From the NCBI GenBank assembly GCA_039190275.1, contig JBCCYF010000001.1:62001-126000 (forward strand): a stretch of 64,000 nucleotides of DNA, written 5' to 3'. The stretch is from Halovulum sp039190275 (lineage in GTDB: Bacteria; Pseudomonadota; Alphaproteobacteria; Rhodobacterales; Rhodobacteraceae). The notes beneath the pieces are model-generated. The model was not told where the DNA came from and ran no database searches. It saw only the letters and a list, made by a program, of their open reading frames with translations. The position numbers were made by a program, and so were the translations under genes. Shown piece by piece: positions 24,791 to 33,222 of this stretch (its first letter is position 1; the number at the start of each line of letters is the position of its first letter).

Positions 24791-26047
24791 TCAGATCAAA
24801 AGCAGGGCCTTTGCTTCGGTCGTGGTCACCTGTGGGGCAACCGGCCGCATGCCGGTGCTTTCCTCCGCAAGTTCGGGGAATATCGCGAGCAGTTCATCCA
24901 GTGCTGCCTTGTCTACGGCGGTCAGCGCATCGGAATGGGGGTAGAAGCTCTCGGTTTCCGCCCCTTCTGCATAGATGATCGCATGCTGGTCAAACATGAC
25001 GTGAAAGTAATCCACACCGTCCGGCGCCGCATCCACCCGAACAGATTGGTCGTTGACCAGATCTTTGGCGGCTACAAGTGCCTCGGGCAGGCTGAAAAGC
25101 ACCTGCGCGCGCCAGCCACCGATCATCATCCGGTGGTGCGGGGACACGAGCAGGTCACGTGTCGGAAGTGCATCGCCCAGCGCGCCTGCCGCTATCCGAA
25201 TAGGGCGGAGATCGGGCTTGGCGGCAAGGTTATGGCCTGACAGCGTACGGCTGCCGATCCACCGTACGGGTTGCAGCCCGGTGTCGCGGGTCAGCACCAG
25301 GTCTCCGACCTCAAGATCCTCGACCGGGCGGGCGCCGTGTTCAGTCATCACCAGCACGCCGCGGGTCAAGCACAACGTGTTGTCGTTACCCTCGACCCCT
25401 GTAATCTGGATGTTGTCGATCGCGATGTCCTCGAACTTATCGGTCGAGTTGTTGTGCGAGATCCGCAGATCCAGTGTTTCGCCGGTGCCGTTGATATCAG
25501 CTTTGTAGGTTGTGAACCGGTCGCTGATGGGCGAGCCCTCACCAAAACCGTCAAGATTGTTGTCGACCCGTGGTTGTCCACTGTTGGACCCCTCTTCGAC
25601 CCCGAAGATCTGTTCATAGGGGCCACCATCGATACTCACTTCAACAGTAAAACTGGTATTAGCTTCCCAACTGTCGGTGATTTTCGTCTGAGGCGAGAAT
25701 CTCCATTCCGTTTGGGCAAGGTCTACACTGAATTCAAGGTTCTTGTGCCCGCTTATATCAATACCTGTTGCTTCTAGAGTTCGTGTTCCGTCGGCATTTA
25801 CTCCATCGACACTATCAAGGTCATTAGAAGCCAGAAACTTTCCATCGGAGCCTTTGTAATCATAGTCCCCGGACAGGGCATCATTACTGTTGGATATAGT
25901 AAAGAAGTCCGAAACCTTATTCGGTCCATCGCGACCAGTAGTTACGGTTACGCCGCGACCATCCGTAATTTCAAAATCACCAAGTGAATTTGTTTTACCA
26001 GCTACAGTCTCATTTTCGAAGTCTTCTTCGAAGATTGTATTCGGCAT
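24791..26047 (-). CDS. Hint-domain protein 1
   Basis: A 418-residue protein: a beta-rich N-terminal domain (1-205, beginning with IFEEDFENET) followed by a Hedgehog/intein (Hint) domain from about residue 225 (LCLTRGVLVMTEHGARPVEDLEVGDLV, then RDLLVSPHHRMMIGG). Such proteins are common in Rhodobacteraceae and are thought to be secreted, often by type I systems, and to self-process; the Hint Cys at the domain start is present. No signal peptide is seen. A paralogue with the same architecture lies 315 bp upstream. The part coding for the N-terminal half (about 25630-26047) is visibly more A+T-rich than its surroundings, suggesting it came from elsewhere or is under different selection. Confidence 0.85.
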   Translation of the reverse strand: MPNTIFEEDFENETVAGKTNSLGDFEITDGRGVTVTTGRDGPNKVSDFFTISNSNDALSGDYDYKGSDGKFLASNDLDSVDGVNADGTRTLEATGIDISGHKNLEFSVDLAQTEWRFSPQTKITDSWEANTSFTVEVSIDGGPYEQIFGVEEGSNSGQPRVDNNLDGFGEGSPISDRFTTYKADINGTGETLDLRISHNNSTDKFEDIAIDNIQITGVEGNDNTLCLTRGVLVMTEHGARPVEDLEVGDLVLTRDTGLQPVRWIGSRTLSGHNLAAKPDLRPIRIAAGALGDALPTRDLLVSPHHRMMIGGWRAQVLFSLPEALVAAKDLVNDQSVRVDAAPDGVDYFHVMFDQHAIIYAEGAETESFYPHSDALTAVDKAALDELLAIFPELAEESTGMRPVAPQVTTTEAKALLLI

Positions 26048-26362
26048 TTGAATTCCTGTCCTAAGCTTCGGTCGCTCTCACGACTGTTGCTTGGACATTA
26101 GATGGATCGGGAATCGATGAACAAATCAAAATTCAGAATCCCGCAAATCTGTAGTTTTCCGCTCATAGATGCGTATCGGCAACGGTTCCAGCGGCGGTCA
26201 ATCGCGCCAATGAGCGTTGAAGAAACTGCACTTTTCAGGATGTGCCGGGTAATTGAGCATGTTGCCGCCGAATATTGGGGTATTGGGCCAAAAACAGGGC
26301 CGATCTGATCCGAATCACGTGTAGGCAGATCGGCTGACCGGCATGCAGGTCCTGGTGTTGGA
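26048..26362. other. Spacer between the two Hint-domain genes
   Basis: No convincing gene. The half next to Hint gene 1 is A+T-rich, like the adjacent coding end, and presumably holds its promoter. A 7-bp hairpin GGTCCTG/CAGGACC (26348-26370) overlaps the stop codon of the second Hint gene and may end its transcript. Confidence 0.4.
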
Positions 26363-27589
26363 TCAGGACCGGAATGCGGTCAGGGCGCCGGCTGTCCCCA
26401 CCAAATCGCAGCTCGACAGAACTGGCGCCGCCAGCGGAAGGCCGGAACTGTTGTGCTCCAGTTCTGGAAACAGTTCCAAAAGTTCGGATCGCGCGTCGGC
26501 GTCGACCGCGGCCAGCCCATCGGCATGGGGATGAAAACTCTCGGTCTCGGCACCCTCTGCGAAGATGATCTCATGCCTGTCGAACAGCACATGAACATAC
26601 TCCACTTCGCTGATGGAGGTATCTCTATAGACCGAGTGATCGTTGATCAGGTCCTTTGCCGCGACCAATGCGCTCGGTAGCCCGTAAAGCGCCTCGGCCT
26701 TCCAGTCCGAAATTAGCATTCGGTGGTTCGGCGACACCAGAAGGTCGCGCTCTGGCAGGTTGCGCCCAAGCGCGCCGGCCCTGATCCGCACCGGCTGGTG
26801 TTTTGAGAAGGTCCTCAGGTGATCTGGTGCCAGGGTCCGCGACCCGATCCAGCGTACCTCCTGTGCTCCGTTGTCTCGGGTTATCACCAGATCACCGATC
26901 TCTAGGTCTTCGATGCAGCGTTCGCCGTTTGCCGTCAAAACCCGCGTGCCGCTGGCCAGGCAGATCAGGTCGCCTTCGATAAGGATATTGTCGAGGGCGA
27001 TGTCCTCAAATGTCTGGTCAGAGTTGAAGTGCCTGATCTGCAGCGCAAGCGTAGACCCGGTGCCGCTGATCGCCTGGGTGAAGGTTTGAAACGTGGTCGT
27101 GATCTCTGCGCCGTCGCCAACTGTATCGAGGTCCGTATCGATTTGAGGCGCTGTGTTGAGCCCTGTGCCTTCTACCGCCAGTATCGTCTCAAAAGCTCCA
27201 CCATCGATGCTTACACGAACGTCGAAGGATGTGTCCGAATCCCAGCGGTCCATGGACGCCTGCGCAAGGTCGATGCTGAAGGACAGGTTTTCGTAGCCTG
27301 AGATGTCGATGCCATCAGTCGACAGAATACGGTCTTCGCTCGCCGGAACCCCGCTGATGCTGTCCAGGTCGTTTGATGCAAGAAAAAGGCCATCCGCGCC
27401 ACCGTAGACATAGTCAACGCCGACCTCCCCCGAACCATCTGTGACAATGAAAAAGTCACCTTCCGAACTGCCGTCCGTCCCGGTTGTCACACTTCCGCTG
27501 CCATCCGAGATATCAAACGGACCGATTGTCGAAACAATCGCGCCTTCGGTTTCGTCATCGAAATCTTCTGAGAACAGAATATCGGCCAT
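26363..27589 (-). CDS. Hint-domain protein 2
   Basis: A 408-residue paralogue of the neighbour: N-terminal beta-rich domain starting ILFSEDFDDETEG, then a Hint domain from about residue 210 (LICLASGTRVLTANGERCIEDLEIGDLV; RDLLVSPNHRMLISD). The C-terminal region with FAEGAETESFHPHADGLAAVD is shared almost word for word with protein 1, so the pair arose by tandem duplication. Composition is uniform here, unlike protein 1. The N-terminal domain has many Asp/Gly residues and may bind calcium, as in type I secreted proteins; no nonapeptide RTX repeats are evident. Confidence 0.85.
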   Translation of the reverse strand: MADILFSEDFDDETEGAIVSTIGPFDISDGSGSVTTGTDGSSEGDFFIVTDGSGEVGVDYVYGGADGLFLASNDLDSISGVPASEDRILSTDGIDISGYENLSFSIDLAQASMDRWDSDTSFDVRVSIDGGAFETILAVEGTGLNTAPQIDTDLDTVGDGAEITTTFQTFTQAISGTGSTLALQIRHFNSDQTFEDIALDNILIEGDLICLASGTRVLTANGERCIEDLEIGDLVITRDNGAQEVRWIGSRTLAPDHLRTFSKHQPVRIRAGALGRNLPERDLLVSPNHRMLISDWKAEALYGLPSALVAAKDLINDHSVYRDTSISEVEYVHVLFDRHEIIFAEGAETESFHPHADGLAAVDADARSELLELFPELEHNSSGLPLAAPVLSSCDLVGTAGALTAFRS

Positions 27590-27708
27590 GCAACGCCCCT
27601 ATTACCAAATGCAAATAACGTATTCGACAAGAGCCATCTATTGGTGATTCTGAGCCCGCTGCAATCGGAAAGTTGAAATAGCGTTAATTCGGCTTCACAA
27701 CTTTAGAA

Positions 27709-29442
27709 CTATATATCTGCATACGTGTGAAGCTCGGCCGCGCCGCCCGGGTGGGTCACTGCGCCACGATAGGTTTTACCGACAAGTTGCGCGTATTTCC
27801 AAAGCGCGCCCGAGGCGTAGATTGTCTCGCGTTGCCCGGTCCAATCGGCCTTTCGTGCGGCAAGCTCTTCGTCGCTCAGCGCCACGGAAATCTCGCCTGT
27901 CAGGGCGTTCAACGTGATCACGTCACCATTGCGCAGCAGCGCGATGGGTCCGCCATGCGCGGCTTCCGGTCCCACATGTCCGACGCAGAAGCCCCGTGTG
28001 GCGCCCGAGAACCGCCCGTCCGTGATCAGCGCCAGCTTTTTGCCCATTCCCTGCCCGCTGAGGGCTGCGGTTGTCGACAGCATCTCGCGCATGCCCGGGC
28101 CGCCCGACGGACCCTCGTTGCGGATCACGATGACCTCGCCTTCTTTGTAGTTGCGCGCCTGCACTGCCGCGAAAGCATCTTCTTCGCATTCGAATACCCG
28201 TGCCGGACCACTGAACACCAGTTCGTTTCCGGTCATGCCCGCGATCTTTACAATTGCGCCTTCGGGCGCAAGGTTACCTTTTAACCCGACAACGCCGCCG
28301 GTTGTGCTGATCGGGGTCTCGACCGGATAGATGACACGACCGTCCGCTTCGCGCGTGACCTTGTCGATTTCAGTCCCAATCGTTTCCCCCGTGGCGGTCA
28401 TGCAATCCTCGTGGACAAGGCCGGCCTTTCGCAGCTCCTTCATCACCACAGGCACACCGCCAGCCTCGTACAGGTCCTTGGCCACATACGCGCCACCTGG
28501 TTTCAGGTCGACGAAATAAGGGGTATCGCGAAAGATCTCGCAAACATCTTCCAGGAAGAAGTCGATGCCAGCCTCATGGGCAATCGCGGGCAGGTGAAGC
28601 CCCGCATTGGTTGATCCACCGGTGCAAGCTACCACCCGCGCCGCGTTCTCAAGGCTTTTGCGTGTGACGATGTCACGAGCGCGGATGTTCTTCTCCAGCA
28701 GGTTCATGATCGCCTGTCCCGAGGCCTCGGAATACTGATCCCGGCTCTCATAGGGTGCCGGCGCCCCGGCGGAATTTGGCAGCGCCAGTCCGATGGCCTC
28801 GGATACGCAGGCCATTGTATTGGCTGTAAACTGTCCGCCACAGGCCCCGGCCGAGGGGCAGGCTACGGCTTCGAGTTTTTCAAGTTCACATGTGCTCATA
28901 TTACCGGCCTGATGCTGCCCGACCGCTTCAAACACGTCCTGTACGGTCACATCTTTGCCGTCCAGTCGTCCGGGCAGAATTGAACCGCCGTAAATGAACA
29001 CGGACGGCACGTTCAGCCGAACCATGGCCATCATCATGCCGGGAAGGCTTTTGTCGCATCCGGCAAGACCCACCAGTGCGTCATAGCAATGCCCGCGCAT
29101 GGTGAGTTCAACGGTGTCTGCGATTGCCTCGCGGCTGACCAGCGAGGACCGCATGCCCTCGTGTCCCATGGCGATCCCGTCGGTAACGGTGATCGTGGTA
29201 AACTCACGCGGGGTTCCGTTCGCCGCTTTTACGCCGAGTTTGACCGCCTGTGCCTGCCGGCTCAGGGCAATGTTGCAGGGTGCGGCCTCGTTCCAGCATG
29301 TGGCCACACCGATAAATGGCTGATGGATTTCGGCTTCGGATAGGCCCATCGCGTAGTAATAGGACCGATGTGGCGCGCGCTCGGGCCCTTCGGTCACATG
29401 GCGGCTTGGCAGGATTGATTTGTCAAAGCGGCGCGCGTCCAT
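27709..29442 (-). CDS. ilvD: Dihydroxy-acid dehydratase
   Basis: A 577-residue iron-sulfur enzyme that dehydrates 2,3-dihydroxy acids in isoleucine, valine and pantothenate synthesis. Cluster Cys are visible in VATCWNEAAPCNIAL (about residue 49), GLAGCDKSLPG (about 123) and CPSAGACGGQFTANTMAC (about 195); TDGRFSGATRG and the C-terminal block are typical. Length fits the family. Transcribed alone; upstream (29443-30440) is a long gene-free region with several hairpins, the nearest 75 bp before the start codon. Confidence 0.96.
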   Translation of the reverse strand: MDARRFDKSILPSRHVTEGPERAPHRSYYYAMGLSEAEIHQPFIGVATCWNEAAPCNIALSRQAQAVKLGVKAANGTPREFTTITVTDGIAMGHEGMRSSLVSREAIADTVELTMRGHCYDALVGLAGCDKSLPGMMMAMVRLNVPSVFIYGGSILPGRLDGKDVTVQDVFEAVGQHQAGNMSTCELEKLEAVACPSAGACGGQFTANTMACVSEAIGLALPNSAGAPAPYESRDQYSEASGQAIMNLLEKNIRARDIVTRKSLENAARVVACTGGSTNAGLHLPAIAHEAGIDFFLEDVCEIFRDTPYFVDLKPGGAYVAKDLYEAGGVPVVMKELRKAGLVHEDCMTATGETIGTEIDKVTREADGRVIYPVETPISTTGGVVGLKGNLAPEGAIVKIAGMTGNELVFSGPARVFECEEDAFAAVQARNYKEGEVIVIRNEGPSGGPGMREMLSTTAALSGQGMGKKLALITDGRFSGATRGFCVGHVGPEAAHGGPIALLRNGDVITLNALTGEISVALSDEELAARKADWTGQRETIYASGALWKYAQLVGKTYRGAVTHPGGAAELHTYADI

Positions 29443-29517
29443 TGTGGCCTCCCGTTGGCTGTTTTGCTGGGATCAGCCATAGGCGAGCCCGACGCCGAGT
29501 ACAAGCTGACGGCGGTT

Positions 29518-29570
29518 GCGGGTCCCCGCTTGGGGAACCAGGGACCCGCTTCTACATGGGACCGCCCAAA
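29518..29570. repeat. Hairpin repeat A
   Basis: Stem GCGGGTCCC (29518-29526) / GGGACCCGC (29541-29549), loop containing TTGGGG, then CTACATGGGAC. It is a same-orientation relative of 30050-30101, which shares the stem, the TTGGGG loop and the CATGGG flank with a one-base gap. Confidence 0.7.
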
Positions 29571-30047
29571 AAGGATCGAACCCATATAGAGACGTCCGCT
29601 TGTGCGACACAAAACACACATGCGAACGGGTGTGCCCAACCCGAAGACCCGGAAGATAGGGACGGCCTGATGCAAGACGCATTGGGGAAGCCGGGCAAAA
29701 ACAGCGCCCGGCGGCGTCCACAGAGGCATGTGCCCTTATCGGATCATACGGTGTCTGAGTGGGCGGGGCATGCGGTGTTTTTCTTGTCCGAACAGCCCCG
29801 GCGTTCCTATACCCAACGCCGCGTCTCAGCCGCAAACCGCGAAGGCTGGGACCCGCAAACACGTGACTTACCTTACGGAAGAAATACGGCAAGCGGCGGG
29901 GGCGCTGTGCAAAACAATTGCCGTCCATGTATTGGGGTGGTGCGCGCCATGCATTTGCATGGCGAGACGCTGCCAGTATGCATCGGTCGGGATGCCGAAT
30001 GCATGGGGCAAATACCTGTAAAGTCTAAGCACGGAGGGTTTGTAGGT

Positions 30048-30101
30048 GCGCGGGTCCTCCTTGGGGGACGAGGACCCGCGCCTGCATGGGCGCACCAACC
30101 G
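30048..30101. repeat. Hairpin repeat B
   Basis: Perfect 11-bp stem GCGCGGGTCCT (30048-30058) / AGGACCCGCGC (30071-30081), loop with TTGGGGG, then CTGCATGGGC. Base changes relative to copy A within the stem are paired on both sides (C-G to T-A), so the fold is conserved. Confidence 0.7.
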
Positions 30102-30191
30102 TGGTGCTAGCCTGCAGTCGGTGTCGGCCCGGTAAACTGGTGCAGCCAGGACCAACAATTGTCCACTCTGACAGCCCCGGGGTCGCAGCAG

Positions 30192-30262
30192 CAGTGCGGG
30201 CAACACAACTTGGGGGGCCAGCCGCTGGGGGGTGCGGCTGGCATTGTGTTTGCCTGCAACTG
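30192..30262. repeat. Long compound hairpin
   Basis: Outer arms CAGT + GCGGGCAACACAA (30192-30208) pair with TTGTGTTTGCCTGC + ACTG (30244-30262) with two bulges and one G-T; the inner arm GCCAGCCGC (30217-30225) pairs perfectly with GCGGCTGGC (30234-30242). About 25 base pairs in 71 nt, G-rich loops on both levels. Confidence 0.7.
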
Positions 30263-30440
30263 GAGACCGCCTCGGTGGCCAGTTTATTCTAGAGTGGTAA
30301 GCTGTCAGGGCGGGAGGAATGATTTACCCTGGTGAGCTTGGGGCAATAAGTACATTGGGTTTATTAATTATCCAACTGCGTACCCCACTGCACTTGATCG
30401 CGTGGCTTACGCTGGGTCACCCTAAGACCTGCGGATGGGA

Positions 30441-31184
30441 TCAATACCCGCGCACAAGCCCGTTTCCAAGTGCTTGAACTGCCGCGGAAATTCGATTTGA
30501 AGTCCCCAGTTTCAGGAACACGCGCCGCAGGTACGCATCGACCGTATGTGGCGAGATGTCCATAATATCAGCGATTACGCCATTGCTTTTGCCGCGAACC
30601 ACCCACCGCAGCAATTCCGCTTCACGCTCGGACAGTGAAGGTGGCTCGGGCAGTTGTTCGCGCTGCAGGCGGCAGTACCGTAGGTGCGCTGTCTGGCATA
30701 CGGCCTGATACTTGAACATGTCCGGGGCATCGACAGTGCTGCGACCGAACCCGAGCCCGAAGTACCCATTCCGGCTATTGGGTCCGAAAACCGGGATGGC
30801 CAGGCCGTCCCCCAGCGTCTGAAAGTCGGCACGCGCCATGAAGGCTTCTTCCTTGTCGGACAGCGTGCGAAGAGTGCGGATGTTGCTCCACCTGAATGGC
30901 GTTTCGGTCGCGCCGGCGGCCGCCACGATCGGGTCGTCGCGGTAAAGCTTTTCGGCGATATAGCACTTGACCCATTCCTCGGGAAAACCGTGAGCTGCAA
31001 CACGCACCCGACCCTCATCGGCGGATCCCAGCGGAGGAAGGTGGTGGTAAGAGACCTGTTTGAAGCCCGAGGCCAGAAAATATTCTACTGCAGCGTGCCA
31101 CAACTGTTCGGCCCAGGCCGCGCCTACAGACGCGGAAAAGAAGGACTCGAGTGCCGGATCAGAGCGTTTCGTTCCTAGTGCCAT
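30441..31184 (-). CDS. LuxR-family quorum-sensing regulator (solo)
   Basis: A 247-residue transcription factor: N-terminal autoinducer-binding domain and C-terminal LuxR helix-turn-helix (LSEREAELLRWVVRGKSNGVIADIMDI ... KLGTSNRISA). All six residues conserved in AHL receptors are present at the correct spacing relative to TraR: Trp71, Tyr75, Asp84, Pro85, Trp99 and Gly127 (TraR W57, Y61, D70, P71, W85, G113). This predicts binding of an acyl-homoserine lactone or close analogue. No luxI synthase gene is in the window, so locally it is a LuxR solo. Its own upstream region (31185-31281) is A+T-rich and carries ACCTTAGGT, a short palindrome of unknown meaning. Confidence 0.93.
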   Translation of the reverse strand: MALGTKRSDPALESFFSASVGAAWAEQLWHAAVEYFLASGFKQVSYHHLPPLGSADEGRVRVAAHGFPEEWVKCYIAEKLYRDDPIVAAAGATETPFRWSNIRTLRTLSDKEEAFMARADFQTLGDGLAIPVFGPNSRNGYFGLGFGRSTVDAPDMFKYQAVCQTAHLRYCRLQREQLPEPPSLSEREAELLRWVVRGKSNGVIADIMDISPHTVDAYLRRVFLKLGTSNRISAAVQALGNGLVRGY

Positions 31185-31305
31185 GCCAAAATGATCTGGT
31201 GTTAGAATTGCTTTACCTTAGGTCACCTTACTCGCATTCATAGTTTTGTCCGAGTTGTTTGTTCAACCGTTTCAATAAAATGTGCATTTTCCCGAGGCAA
31301 TGCGG

Positions 31306-32220
31306 ATGAGAAAGCTGTTTGAAGAGTATGTTGCCGGCTGCGCTGTGTTCGCACCGCGGGCCAGTGTCTGGCGGATGGTGCTGGTCGTGGCCAGCGCGGT
31401 CGCGGGTCAGGTGGTCGCGACAGTCGCTGTCTTTCCTCTATTTGCGTTTTTCGTGTCTATGGCCACGGAGCAGCCCTTTGATGCGGAACTCGCAAAGCTG
31501 AGTGCGCTGGGCTCGCCACTGGCATTGGTCGCTGCACTGACGTCATTTCTTGGCAGTATTCTATTTGTCTGGGGTTCGGTTCGCCTTTTGCACGGGATCA
31601 ACCCCCGGGCATTGCTGTCATTCCGGTATCGGTTTGAATGGCGCGACATGCTGATTGGATTTGCCGCTGTCATCGGGATCGGTATCGTCGCGGTGCTGCT
31701 GTCGCTACCAGTGCAGGCATATGTTCCGAATGTCAGTTGGCCGGTCTGGCTGTTTTGGGTGGGTCCGGTCCTGGCCGTGACCCTTATCCAGGTTTTCGCC
31801 GAGGAGTTGCTGTTTCGTGGGTACCTTCAGTCTCATCTTGCCGCCCGTTTTGCCAATCCGCTGATCTGGATGGGAGTTCCGTCGGTTCTTTTCGGTGCAG
31901 CCCACATTGGCAACGCAGCCGCCTTTGGATCCAATGCCTGGCTGGTTCTTCTGGCACCGACACTGGTCGGACTGATCGCGGCTGACGTTACGGCGCGCAC
32001 CGGCGGGATCGCGGCTGCGGTCGGCATCCATCTGGGCAACAACGCACTGGGTTTGCTTCTGGTCGCGGTGCCAGGCCCCTTCGGGGTTGTCAGCCTCTTT
32101 ACCCATCCGCTTGATCTGAGTGATGCGGCGTCGGTCCGGCCATTCATCTTGATGAACATCGCCGTCATTCTGGTCGGCTATGGCCTGTGGCTGCTCTACC
32201 TGCGCCTGCGCGCCCGGTGA
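31306..32220 (+). CDS. CPBP-family intramembrane metalloprotease
   Basis: A 304-residue membrane protein with about eight hydrophobic segments and the CAAX-protease/bacteriocin-processing (CPBP, Abi) motifs: EELLFRGYLQ (motif EExxxR), FGAAHIGN (FxxxH) and HLGNN. Family members cleave or modify membrane substrates; none can be named here. The ATG at 31306 is preferred: GAGG lies 8 nt upstream, while the in-frame ATG at 31300 is too close to it and the GTG at 31282 has none. It is divergent from luxR and 57 nt before accD. Confidence 0.88.
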   Translation: MRKLFEEYVAGCAVFAPRASVWRMVLVVASAVAGQVVATVAVFPLFAFFVSMATEQPFDAELAKLSALGSPLALVAALTSFLGSILFVWGSVRLLHGINPRALLSFRYRFEWRDMLIGFAAVIGIGIVAVLLSLPVQAYVPNVSWPVWLFWVGPVLAVTLIQVFAEELLFRGYLQSHLAARFANPLIWMGVPSVLFGAAHIGNAAAFGSNAWLVLLAPTLVGLIAADVTARTGGIAAAVGIHLGNNALGLLLVAVPGPFGVVSLFTHPLDLSDAASVRPFILMNIAVILVGYGLWLLYLRLRAR

Positions 32221-32277
32221 TTGCAACACTGCGGCGAGGTGGTTAAGTAAGCGCCGAAGCACTGAGGCAGGCGCACC

Positions 32278-33222
32278 ATGAACTGGATTTCGAACTATGT
32301 TCGCCCAAAGATAAACTCGCTCTTCTCGCGCCGGGAAGTGCCTGAAAACCTGTGGACCAAATGCGATGAATGCGGGCAGATGCTGTTTCATCGCGAACTC
32401 AGTGACGCGTTGAATGTCTGTCCGAACTGCAACCATCATATGTACATCAGCCCGCGTCAGCGGATGGCCAATCTGTTCGATGGAGGTCTGTACACGGATG
32501 TACCCGTACCGGAACCGCTGACAGATCCGCTGAATTTTCGGGATCAGAAGCGGTACACAGACCGTTTGCGAGATGCGCGGCGCGACAGTGAGGGTCATGA
32601 TGCGATGCTGGTCGGTGAGGGCGCGGTCGGGCGGCTGAAGACCATCATAGCGGTGCAAGACTATAAGTTCATGTCGGGCTCGATGGGTATGTTCGTCGGC
32701 AATGCGATTGTCGCTGCGGCAGAACGCGCTGTGGAACTGGGATGTCCGATGGTCCTGTTTTCGGCAGCGGGTGGTGCGCGCATGCAGGAGGGGATCCTGT
32801 CGCTGATGCAGATGCCCCGTTCGACGGTGGCCGTGCAAATGCTAAAGGAGGCGCGGCTTCCCTATATCGTCGTGCTGACCAATGCCACCACAGGAGGTGT
32901 GACCGCCAGCTATGCGATGCTGGGCGATGTACAGATCGCCGAGCCGAACGCACTGATCTGTTTTGCCGGTCCCCGCGTGATTGAGCAAACCATTCGCGAG
33001 ACGTTGCCCGAGGGATTTCAGCGGGCGGAATACCTGCTGGACCACGGCATGCTGGATCGGGTCGTCGATCGCAAGGATATGCGGGTCGAATTGGGAACGA
33101 TCCTGCACATTCTGATGAAGCAGCCGCCGATGGTCCGGGGCGATCTTCCGGCTCCGAGCATTCCCGAAGACACCCTCGCCGAACCGGCGCCCTCACAACC
33201 ACCGCAGGACCCGGCCGCGTGA
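32278..33222 (+). CDS. accD: Acetyl-CoA carboxylase carboxyltransferase, beta subunit
   Basis: A 314-residue subunit that, with AccA, transfers CO2 from biotin to acetyl-CoA for fatty acid synthesis. The N-terminal zinc finger is intact (CDECG ... CPNCNHH, residues about 28-50), followed by the crotonase fold with MVLFSAAGGARMQEG and TNATTGGVTASYAMLGD. The C-terminal 25 residues are Pro-rich and specific. folC overlaps its stop by 4 nt (GTGA), a conserved pairing. Confidence 0.97.
   Translation: MNWISNYVRPKINSLFSRREVPENLWTKCDECGQMLFHRELSDALNVCPNCNHHMYISPRQRMANLFDGGLYTDVPVPEPLTDPLNFRDQKRYTDRLRDARRDSEGHDAMLVGEGAVGRLKTIIAVQDYKFMSGSMGMFVGNAIVAAAERAVELGCPMVLFSAAGGARMQEGILSLMQMPRSTVAVQMLKEARLPYIVVLTNATTGGVTASYAMLGDVQIAEPNALICFAGPRVIEQTIRETLPEGFQRAEYLLDHGMLDRVVDRKDMRVELGTILHILMKQPPMVRGDLPAPSIPEDTLAEPAPSQPPQDPAA

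Larger units (their letters stand above)
29443..30440. other. 1-kb gene-free region with multiple hairpins
   Basis: Between ilvD and luxR (both minus strand) no frame codes for a believable protein. The DNA is instead rich in inverted repeats: 29518-29549 (9-bp perfect stem), 29945-29964 (9-bp arms, 2-nt spacer), 30048-30081 (11-bp perfect stem) and 30192-30262 (long compound hairpin). The first and third are related in sequence. I could not match the region to tmRNA, RNase P RNA, SRP RNA or a tRNA. It may encode one or more structured RNAs or be the scar of a lost element. Confidence 0.6.

Noticed and set aside
26102..26308. Small plus-strand frame (68 codons) between the Hint genes
   Set aside because: No ribosome site or family; lies in an A+T-rich spacer where chance starts are common.
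29473..29928. Minus-strand frame of 151 codons upstream of ilvD
   Set aside because: Composition is Arg/Pro-rich without domain structure, and it runs through hairpin repeat A; not supported as a gene.
29316..30110. Plus-strand frame of 264 codons crossing the ilvD start and the gene-free region
   Set aside because: Begins inside ilvD in antisense and shows no family resemblance or ribosome site.
29443..30440. tmRNA, RNase P RNA, SRP RNA or tRNA in the structured region
   Set aside because: None of the conserved cores I know (for example GAGGAAAGTCC of RNase P RNA or GGTCAGGTCCGGAAGG of SRP RNA) is present on either strand, and GGTTCGATC near 29575 (minus) has no matching T-arm stem.
31705..32838. 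Minus-strand frame of 377 codons
   Set aside because: Spans two real plus-strand genes (CPBP protease and accD) and has a low-complexity Gln/His/Arg-rich translation typical of antisense frames.
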